Below are positions 58,539 through 64,000 of a DNA stretch of 64,000 nt, piece after piece; position 1 is the first letter of the stretch; the number at the start of each line of letters is the position of its first letter. The notes under the pieces were generated by a model, which saw only the letters and a program-made list of their open reading frames with translations, was not told the DNA's origin and ran no database searches. Position numbers and translations under genes: made by a program. The DNA comes from Streptomyces tricolor (GTDB lineage Bacteria > Actinomycetota > Actinomycetes > Streptomycetales > Streptomycetaceae): assembly GCF_002155905.1 (NCBI RefSeq), contig NZ_MUMF01000065.1, positions 1-64,000 on the forward strand. The letters are read 5' to 3'.

Positions 58539-58568
58539 AGGCTGTGGACAAACGGTTCTCCACAGCCT
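58539..58568. promoter_or_regulatory. 10-bp inverted repeat in the bkdA1/bkdR gap
   Basis: AGGCTGTGGA (58539-58548) and TCCACAGCCT (58559-58568) are perfect arms around a 10-nt loop, 42 bp before bkdR. This may be the BkdR operator or a leader hairpin. Confidence 0.5.
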
Positions 58569-58609
58569 GCAATGAACGCAGGACGTCCACGGCGAGGAAG
58601 CGGGGGGAC

Positions 58610-59110
58610 ATGGGACCTGAACAAATGGCCGACGGGCCGCAGGACGGCGTCGTGCTGCCGCCGCCCCGCCCCCTGGACGCCATCGATCAGGACATCCTGC
58701 GGATCCTCCAGGCGGACGGCCGTGCCTCGATACGGTCCGTCGCCGAACGCGTCCACGTCTCGCGCGCCAACGCCTACGCGCGCATCAACCGGCTCGTCGA
58801 GGACGGGGTGATCCGGGGCTTCAGCGCGCGCGTGGACCACGAGCGGGCCGGCCACGGCACCTCGGCCTACATCACGCTGAAGATCGTCCAGAACAGCTGG
58901 CGGACGGTCCGCGAGCAGCTCAGACAGCTGCCCGGCGCCTCCCACATCGCCCTGGTGGGCGGCGATTTCGATGTGCTGCTGCTGGTGCACACGCCCGACA
59001 ACCGGGCGCTGCGCGAGCTGGTGCTGACCCGGCTCCAGGCGATTCCCGAGGTGCTCAGCACCCGCACGCTGCTGGTGTTCGAGGAGGAGGACCTGGAGCC
59101 GGACAGCTGA
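58610..59110 (+). CDS. bkdR: Lrp/AsnC-family regulator BkdR
   Basis: The 166-residue protein has an N-terminal HTH (about 20-70: DAIDQDILRILQADGRASIRSVAERVHVSRANAYARINRLVEDGVI) and a C-terminal RAM effector domain (about 80-160: AYITLKIVQNSWRTVREQLRQLPGASHIALVGGDFDVLLLV). BkdR proteins sense branched-chain amino or keto acids and control bkd operons. ATG 58610 has GGGGGG just upstream; ATG 58625 is an alternative. The gene is convergent with tetR with 2 bp between. Confidence 0.92.
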   Translation: MGPEQMADGPQDGVVLPPPRPLDAIDQDILRILQADGRASIRSVAERVHVSRANAYARINRLVEDGVIRGFSARVDHERAGHGTSAYITLKIVQNSWRTVREQLRQLPGASHIALVGGDFDVLLLVHTPDNRALRELVLTRLQAIPEVLSTRTLLVFEEEDLEPDS

Positions 59111-59112
59111 GG

Positions 59113-59700
59113 TCAGCCCTGGCGCAGCCCCGAGAAGACCAGCCGGACCACGGCGTCGGCCACCTCCCGGTCGCTCGCGCCCCGCGCGTCCGGCCGGTAC
59201 CACTCCACGATGGAGTTGATCATTCCGAAGACCAGCCGGGTGGCCAGGCGGACCTCGACGTCACCGCGGACGTCCCCGTCGGCCGCCGCCGCCTTCAGCA
59301 GCTCCGCCACCCGGTGGTCGAAGTCGCGGCGCCGCTCCAGCGCCCACCGCTCGGTCTCGGTGTTGCCGCGCACGCGCAGCAGCAGCGTCACGTAGGGCAG
59401 CTCGGCTATGAGCACCTCGACCATGCGGCGCACGACGTGCTCCAGCCGGTCGGCGGGCCGCCCCGCGCGCGCGTGCTCCTCCTCCAGGATGGCGAACAGC
59501 CCGTCCAGAGCGCGGCTGACGGCCCGCCGCAGCAGCTCCTCCTTGCCGCTGACGTGGTGGTAGATCGACGACTTGGAGATGCCGGCCGCCTTGGACAGGT
59601 GCTCCATGGAGGTGCCGTCGTAGCCGCGCTCGTTGAAGACCCGTACGGCGACCGAGAGCAGCGTCTCCGGGGTGTAGGTGTCGCGCTTGGCCGTGGTCAT
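59113..59700 (-). CDS. TetR-family regulator
   Basis: The 195-residue protein has an N-terminal HTH (about 10-55: LLSVAVRVFNERGYDGTSMEHLSKAAGISKSSIYHHVSGKEELL) and a helical ligand domain. Its ATG overlaps the stop of the 3-hydroxyacyl-CoA dehydrogenase gene (ATGA). The palindrome AACCGACCGATCGTTCGGTT in the promoter of that operon and the related site upstream of bkdA1 are likely its targets. Acyl-CoA or phenylacetyl-CoA is a plausible inducer, by analogy with PaaR-type TetR proteins. Confidence 0.88.
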   Translation of the reverse strand: MTTAKRDTYTPETLLSVAVRVFNERGYDGTSMEHLSKAAGISKSSIYHHVSGKEELLRRAVSRALDGLFAILEEEHARAGRPADRLEHVVRRMVEVLIAELPYVTLLLRVRGNTETERWALERRRDFDHRVAELLKAAAADGDVRGDVEVRLATRLVFGMINSIVEWYRPDARGASDREVADAVVRLVFSGLRQG

Positions 59701-61211
59701 GGGGTGCCCTCCCGCTTGTCGATGGCGTAGGCGTGGCGGTAGAGCGCGAGGGAGGGCGCGTAGCGTCCGGAGGGGTCGCGCTCGTGCATCTCGTCCAGCA
59801 CGTCGAAGGCGAACTCGCGGCCGAGCCTGCGGTCCCACTCGAAGGGGCCGAGCGGGTAGTTCACGCCCAGGCGCATCGCGGTGTCGATGTCCTCCTCGGT
59901 GGCCACGCCCTTGGCGACGGCGTCGTGGGCGAGGTCGACGATCCGGGCGACCGTGCGGGCGACGATCATGCCGGGGACGTCCCCGATGACGCTGACCTGC
60001 TTGCCGAGCGCCTGGAACAGGCCGGTGGCCTCGGCGAGGGTCTGCGGCGAGGTGTCCTGGGCGGCGGACAGGGCGATCCGGGTGGCCGCGCGGTAGTCCA
60101 GGGCGAGGTCGAAGTAGACGACGTCCCGGAACTCCGCGGAGGTCTGGCCGTCGGCGAGGACCAGCTGGCCGCCGCTGGGCAGCACCAGCCGGGTGCCGTG
60201 GTCCTCGTCCTCCTCGCGGACCTGGATGCCCGCCTCGCGGATCAGTGTGAGCAGCTCGCCCGCCGGACCGAGGCCGCCCTCGGCGACGACGTGGGCGGGC
60301 GGCTGCTCCTTGTCGGCGGTGTGCGGCTCGGGCCGCTCGGCGCCCTCGGCGTAGTCGTACCAGCCCCGCCTGCTCTTGCGGCCCAGCCGGCCGGACTCCA
60401 CCAGCCGGCGCTGGGCCAGCGAGGGCGTGAAGCGCACGTCCTGGAAGAAGGACTGCCACACCGAGTGGGTGACGGACTCGTTGACGTCCTGGCCAATCAG
60501 GTCGGTCAGCTCGAAGGCGCCCATCTTGAAGCCGCCGCACTCGCGCAGGACCGCGTCGATGGTGGCCGGGTCGGCGGCCTGGGCCTCGTAGACGGCGAAC
60601 GCCTCGGCGTAGAACGGCCGGGCGATCCGGTTGACGATGAAGCCGGGGGTGTCCGCGCAGGCCACCGGCGTCTTGCCCCAGGCGCGGGCGGTCTCGTACG
60701 CGCGCGTGGCCGACGTGACGTCCGTGGCGAACCCGGAGACCACCTCGACCAGCGGCAGCAGCGGCGCCGGATTGAAGAAGTGCAGGCCGACGAAGCGGCC
60801 GGGGTGACGCAGGGCGCCGCCGATGGCCGTCACCGACAGCGAGGAGGTGTTGGTGGCGAGCAGGCAGTCCTCGGCGACGATCTCCTCCAGCTCGCCGAAG
60901 AGCTGCCGCTTGACGTCCAGCCGCTCAAGGACGGCCTCCACGACCAGCCCGCAGTCGGCCAGGTCCGCGAGGCTGTCCACGGGCTTGAGGCGGGCACGGG
61001 CGGCGTCGCGATCGGCGCCGGTGAGCCGGTCCTTGGCCACCAGCCGGTCGAGACGGGCGCCGATCGCTTCGGCCGCGTCCCGGGCCCGCCCGGGGACGGT
61101 GTCGTACAGCCGTACGGGATGGCCGGCGACCAGCGCGACCTGGGCGATTCCCTGGCCCATGGTGCCGGTTCCGACGACGGCCACGGGGCTGCTGAGGTCG
61201 AGTGCTGTCAT
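59697..61211 (-). CDS. 3-hydroxyacyl-CoA dehydrogenase with two dehydrogenase C-domains
   Basis: The 504-residue enzyme starts with the NAD-binding motif VAVVGTGTMGQGIAQ, then LLATNTSSLSVTAI and GLHFFNPAPLLPLVEVV, and the first 3HCDH C-domain with PGFIVNRIARPFY (about 195-285). A second C-domain-like segment follows (about 395-500: DVPGMIVARTVARIVDLAHDAV and LGPFEWDRRLG). This doubled layout is that of PaaH/PaaC-type 3-hydroxyadipyl-CoA or 3-hydroxybutyryl-CoA dehydrogenases. It is divergent from paaN and coupled to tetR, which fits aromatic degradation. Confidence 0.9.
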   Translation of the reverse strand: MTALDLSSPVAVVGTGTMGQGIAQVALVAGHPVRLYDTVPGRARDAAEAIGARLDRLVAKDRLTGADRDAARARLKPVDSLADLADCGLVVEAVLERLDVKRQLFGELEEIVAEDCLLATNTSSLSVTAIGGALRHPGRFVGLHFFNPAPLLPLVEVVSGFATDVTSATRAYETARAWGKTPVACADTPGFIVNRIARPFYAEAFAVYEAQAADPATIDAVLRECGGFKMGAFELTDLIGQDVNESVTHSVWQSFFQDVRFTPSLAQRRLVESGRLGRKSRRGWYDYAEGAERPEPHTADKEQPPAHVVAEGGLGPAGELLTLIREAGIQVREEDEDHGTRLVLPSGGQLVLADGQTSAEFRDVVYFDLALDYRAATRIALSAAQDTSPQTLAEATGLFQALGKQVSVIGDVPGMIVARTVARIVDLAHDAVAKGVATEEDIDTAMRLGVNYPLGPFEWDRRLGREFAFDVLDEMHERDPSGRYAPSLALYRHAYAIDKREGTP

Positions 61212-61262
61212 GTGCGCGATCCTCCCGCACGGGGTTTTCCACAGATGCGGCGGACCCCCTTG

Positions 61263-61282
61263 AACCGACCGATCGTTCGGTT
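61263..61282. promoter_or_regulatory. TetR operator between the dehydrogenase operon and paaN
   Basis: AACCGACCGATCGTTCGGTT is a 20-bp palindrome with one mismatched pair. It overlaps a TACTCT -10 candidate for paaN (61283-61288) and lies 52 bp upstream of the divergent operon start. It contains ACCGATCGTTCGGT, shared except for one base with the bkdA1 upstream site. Confidence 0.7.
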
Positions 61283-61369
61283 ACTCTAGCTCTGACCGTC
61301 CCATCCCGCTGCTCTTTCTGCCAGGTCCGGACTCGAAGACGAGTTCTCCAGACGAGGAGTTGGTCCCGC

Positions 61370-63064
61370 ATGGCCGCCGAACTGACCGCGCCCGAGCTGA
61401 TCGCGAAGCACCGGCCCACTCTCGATCAGGCCCTGGAAGCGATCCGCACCCGTGCGTACTGGTCGCCCCACCCCGAGCACCCGAAGGCCTACGGCGAGAA
61501 CGGCAGCCTCGACGCGGCGGCGGGCAAGGCCGCCTTCGACGCCCTGCTGGGCAACCGCCTCGACCTCGCCGACCAGCCCGGCATCGACGACTGGGTGGGC
61601 GACGAGGTCTCGCCGTACGGCATCGAACTGGGCGTGACCTATCCGCACGCGGACCTCGACGTGCTGCTGCCCGCGATGCGCGCGGGACAGCGCGCCTGGC
61701 GGGACGCCGGTCCGGAGCTGCGGGCCATGGTGTGCCTGGAGATCCTGAAGCGGATCAGCGACCGCACCCACCAGTTCGCGCACGCCGTCATGCACACCTC
61801 CGGCCAGGCGTTCATGATGGCGTTCCAGGCGGGCGGCCCGCACGCCCAGGACCGCGGCCTGGAGGCGGTGGCGTACGCGTACGCGGAGCAGATCCGCACC
61901 CCGCAGTCGACGGAGTGGTCCAAGCCGCAGGGCAAGCGCGACCCGCTGGCGCTGGCCAAGACGTTCACGCCGGTCCCGCGCGGCATCGGCCTGGTCATCG
62001 GCTGCAACACCTTCCCGACCTGGAACGGCTACCCGGGCCTGTTCGCCTCCCTGGCCACCGGCAACGCGGTCCTGGTCAAGCCGCACCCGCGCGCGGTGCT
62101 GCCGCTGGCGCTGACCGTCCGGATCGCCCGGGACGTGCTCGCCGAGGCGGGCTTCGACGCGAACCTGGTCGCGCTGGCCGCCGAGCGCTCCGGCGAGGGC
62201 ATCGCCAAGACCCTCGCGCTGCGCCCCGAGATCAAGATCATCGACTACACGGGGTCGACGGCGTTCGGCGACTGGCTGGAGGACAACGCCCGCCAGGCGC
62301 AGGTCTACACGGAGAAGGCCGGCGTCAACACCGTGGTCGTGCACTCCACGGACGACTACAAGGGCATGCTGTCCAACCTGGCGTTCTCGCTGTCCCTGTA
62401 CAGCGGCCAGATGTGCACCACCCCGCAGAACCTGCTCATCCCCCGCGACGGCATCACCACCGACCAGGGCCCCAAGTCCTTCGACGAGGTCACCGCCGAC
62501 CTCGCCCGCGCGGTCGAGGGTCTGCTCGGGGACGACGCGCGCGCGAACGCGCTGCTCGGCGCGATCGTCAACCCGGACGTCAAGGCCCGTCTGGAGGCCG
62601 CGGCCGGGCTCGGCGAGGTCGCCCTCGCCTCCCGCGAGGTCGCCAACCCGGAGTTCCCGGGCGCGGTGGTCCGCACCCCCGTCATCGTCAAGCTGGACGG
62701 CGCCAAGCCGGACGACGAGGCCGCCTACATGAGCGAGTGCTTCGGCCCCGTCTCCTTCGCCGTCGCGGTCGACTCGGTGACGGACGCGGCGGAGCTGCTG
62801 CGGCGCACGGTCAGGGAGAAGGGCGCCATGACGGTCGGCGCGTACACCACGGACGCCGGCGTCGAAGAGGCGATCCAGGAGGTGTGCCTGGAGGAGTCGG
62901 CCCAGCTGTCGTTCAACCTGACCGGCGGGGTGTACGTGAACCAGACCGCCGCCTTCTCCGACTTCCACGGCTCGGGCGGCAACCCGGCGGCGAACGCGGC
63001 CCTCACCGACGGCGCGTTCGTGGCCAACCGGTTCCGGGTGGTGGAGGTACGCCGGCAGGCGTGA
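61370..63064 (+). CDS. paaN: Phenylacetic acid degradation protein PaaN
   Basis: The 564-residue protein belongs to the aldehyde-dehydrogenase-like PaaN family. It has the N-terminal YWSPHPEHPKAYGE segment, the NAD pocket around GLVIGCNTFPTWNGYP and VLVKPHPRAVLPL, and the nucleophile Cys in YSGQMCTTPQNLLIP. PaaN acts in phenylacetate breakdown on the ring-opening or oxepin-CoA branch as an aldehyde dehydrogenase. The ring-oxygenase genes paaABCDE are not in the window. ATG 61370 has GAGGAG 10 nt upstream; a far longer in-frame start is unlikely because it would cover the operator. Confidence 0.9.
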   Translation: MAAELTAPELIAKHRPTLDQALEAIRTRAYWSPHPEHPKAYGENGSLDAAAGKAAFDALLGNRLDLADQPGIDDWVGDEVSPYGIELGVTYPHADLDVLLPAMRAGQRAWRDAGPELRAMVCLEILKRISDRTHQFAHAVMHTSGQAFMMAFQAGGPHAQDRGLEAVAYAYAEQIRTPQSTEWSKPQGKRDPLALAKTFTPVPRGIGLVIGCNTFPTWNGYPGLFASLATGNAVLVKPHPRAVLPLALTVRIARDVLAEAGFDANLVALAAERSGEGIAKTLALRPEIKIIDYTGSTAFGDWLEDNARQAQVYTEKAGVNTVVVHSTDDYKGMLSNLAFSLSLYSGQMCTTPQNLLIPRDGITTDQGPKSFDEVTADLARAVEGLLGDDARANALLGAIVNPDVKARLEAAAGLGEVALASREVANPEFPGAVVRTPVIVKLDGAKPDDEAAYMSECFGPVSFAVAVDSVTDAAELLRRTVREKGAMTVGAYTTDAGVEEAIQEVCLEESAQLSFNLTGGVYVNQTAAFSDFHGSGGNPAANAALTDGAFVANRFRVVEVRRQA

Positions 63065-63078
63065 CGCTCCGCCGGCCC

Positions 63079-63834
63079 TTACGGGACGCGATGCGCTCCC
63101 TGGGTCGCGCTCCAGTGGTACAGCGTCATCGCCACGCTGGTGGCGAGGTTGTAGCTGGAGACCTGGGGGCGCATCGGGAGGCGCAGGAGGTGATCGGCTC
63201 GGGCGCGGAGCTGCGGCGACAGGCCGGTGCGCTCCGAGCCGAAGGCCAGCACGGCGTCGTCGGGCAGCGCGGTGCCGCGGATGTCCTCGCCCTCCGGGTC
63301 GAGGGCGAACAGCGGGCCGGCGGGCAGTTCGTCGACGCCGAGACGCTCCACGGCGGTCGCGAAGTGCAGGCCCGCGCCGCCGCGCAGCACCGTGGGGTGC
63401 CAGGGGTCGAGGGTGCCCGTGGTGACCACACCGGTCACCCCGAAACCGGCCGCCAGCCGGATCACCGCGCCCGCGTTGCCGAGGTTGCGGGGGTTGTCCA
63501 GGACCACGACGGGCGCGGTGCGGGGCGTGCGGGCGAGGGCGCGCAGGTTGTCCTCGCGGGACGGCCGTACCGCGAGGGCGGCCACGCCGGTCGGATGAGG
63601 CCGGGGCACGAGGGAGGCGTACGCCTCCGGGGACACCTCCGTCAGGAGGGCGTCCAGGGTGCCGCGCACGTCCCCGGCCAGTTCCCCGGCGAGGGCCAGC
63701 GCGGCCTCCCGGTCGGTGGTGACCGCGACCGGCACCTGCGCCCCGAAGCGCAGCGCGTGCTTCAGGGCGTGGAAGCCGTCGAGCAGCACGGCGGTGTCCG
63801 CGTGCGCCCGCCAGCGGCTCAGCGGGTCGGTCAT
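63079..63834 (-). CDS. TrmH/SpoU-family RNA 2'-O-methyltransferase
   Basis: The 251-residue SPOUT enzyme has motif 1 NPRNLGNAGAVIRLAA, motif 2 AFGSERTGLS and motif 3 LPMRPQVSSYNLATSVAMTLY. The usual SSLN of motif 3 is SSYN here. It methylates ribose in tRNA or rRNA; thiostrepton-resistance methylase is a relative but not implied. The gene is translationally coupled (ATGA) to an upstream gene that enters from the right edge. Confidence 0.88.
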   Translation of the reverse strand: MTDPLSRWRAHADTAVLLDGFHALKHALRFGAQVPVAVTTDREAALALAGELAGDVRGTLDALLTEVSPEAYASLVPRPHPTGVAALAVRPSREDNLRALARTPRTAPVVVLDNPRNLGNAGAVIRLAAGFGVTGVVTTGTLDPWHPTVLRGGAGLHFATAVERLGVDELPAGPLFALDPEGEDIRGTALPDDAVLAFGSERTGLSPQLRARADHLLRLPMRPQVSSYNLATSVAMTLYHWSATQGAHRVP

Positions 63835-64000
63835 GCGCTGAACCCTACGCGGTCCGCCGCGCTCTCCTCCGGGGAGCGCGGGGCGGGGACCGGACGGCCG
63901 GCGCGCCGGGCGAGCCGGTCCCGCGCGCGTGCGGCCAGGCCGCCCAGCCGGCGCAGGAAGGATGTCGGCAGGAAGACGGCGTCCGCGGTGATCATCGCCA
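63831..64000 (-). CDS. Partial CDS, C-terminal end of an unidentified protein
   Basis: Reading into the window on the minus strand gives about 55 residues: AMITADAVFLPTSFLRRLGG, then LAARARDRLARRAGRPV and a tail ending VGFSA before TGA. Short Arg-rich C-terminal segments of this sort often end membrane proteins, but no domain is visible. The stop overlaps the methyltransferase start by 4 bp. The rest lies beyond 64000, so product and length are unknown. Confidence 0.6.
   Translation of the reverse strand, partial: AMITADAVFLPTSFLRRLGGLAARARDRLARRAGRPVPAPRSPEESAADRVGFSA

Noticed and set aside
63079-63834. Thiostrepton-resistance methyltransferase
   Set aside because: It shares the SpoU fold only; nothing indicates the specific Tsr resistance enzyme and no thiopeptide genes are near.
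1-64000. CRISPR arrays, IS elements, tRNA or rRNA genes
   Set aside because: No spaced direct repeats, transposase reading frame or tRNA-like cloverleaf was found on reading all intergenic regions.

Overview
The window comes from a high-GC actinomycete and is almost certainly a Streptomyces chromosome arm close to the origin. The signs are extreme G/C at third codon positions, frequent GTG and TTG starts, rare TTA codons, a bacterial proteasome activator (Bpa), two branched-chain keto acid dehydrogenase (bkd) clusters with an Lrp-type bkdR, a mycothiol-dependent-isomerase-like protein, a perfect Streptomyces ParB site (parS, 52522-52535) and a second consensus-variant site inside aspS. Most of the sequence reads like the conserved core region I remember as SCO3792-SCO3837 in S. 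coelicolor. The first 6.5 kb (icmB, lipase, M23 peptidase, pcrA) reads like SCO4800-SCO4797, so a rearrangement junction may lie between pcrA and metG.

Layout. 0-6.5 kb: tail of a DUF5691 protein, icmB, a lipase, an M23 peptidase with a long disordered N-terminus, and the PcrA helicase. 7-14.5 kb: a VWA protein, metG, a secreted pectate lyase, a nucleotidyltransferase, a Tat-exported dioxygenase-like protein and aspS. 14.7-25 kb: a PAS-GAF-SpoIIE-HATPase sensor phosphatase, an AI-2E-type permease, a streptothricin-acetyltransferase-like gene with a TTA codon, a pirin, SseB, a BP74-like secreted protein, an acyl-CoA dehydrogenase, an M18 aminopeptidase and a small DUF6458 membrane protein. 25.1-28.8 kb: three genes without recognised function, preceded by unusual regulatory structures (a dyad looped around a -10 box at a leaderless start, and a nested hairpin leader) and carrying a TTA codon. 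This is the most accessory-looking stretch and the best candidate for an undescribed system. 28.8-39.9 kb: an NHLRC2-like thioredoxin/propeller protein, an RTX-repeat protein, a cupin, GlxA-type and GntR regulators, LURP-one, a nitrilase, an MFS pump, a D,D-carboxypeptidase and a BRO-domain protein with a heptad-repeat stalk. 39.9-43.6 kb: bkdA2-B2-C2. 44-52.5 kb: a phosphotransferase, two divergent Ser/Thr kinases, bpa, a quinone oxidoreductase and a K+ channel. 52.5-54.8 kb: moeA-mobA. 54.9-59.1 kb: bkdA1-B1-C1 and divergent bkdR. 59.1-63 kb: a TetR regulator coupled to a 3-hydroxyacyl-CoA dehydrogenase, and divergent paaN. The end holds a SpoU methyltransferase and a partial gene.

How it fits together. 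Acyl-CoA chemistry recurs: icmB, an acyl-CoA dehydrogenase, two bkd complexes, a hydroxyacyl-CoA dehydrogenase and paaN. A nearly identical 14-bp palindrome (ACCGATYGTTCGGT) lies in the bkdA1/bkdR gap and in the hydroxyacyl-CoA dehydrogenase/paaN gap. That suggests the TetR gene lying between them controls both. No CRISPR array, IS element, rRNA or tRNA gene was seen. All functional calls come from reading the sequence; no database was searched.
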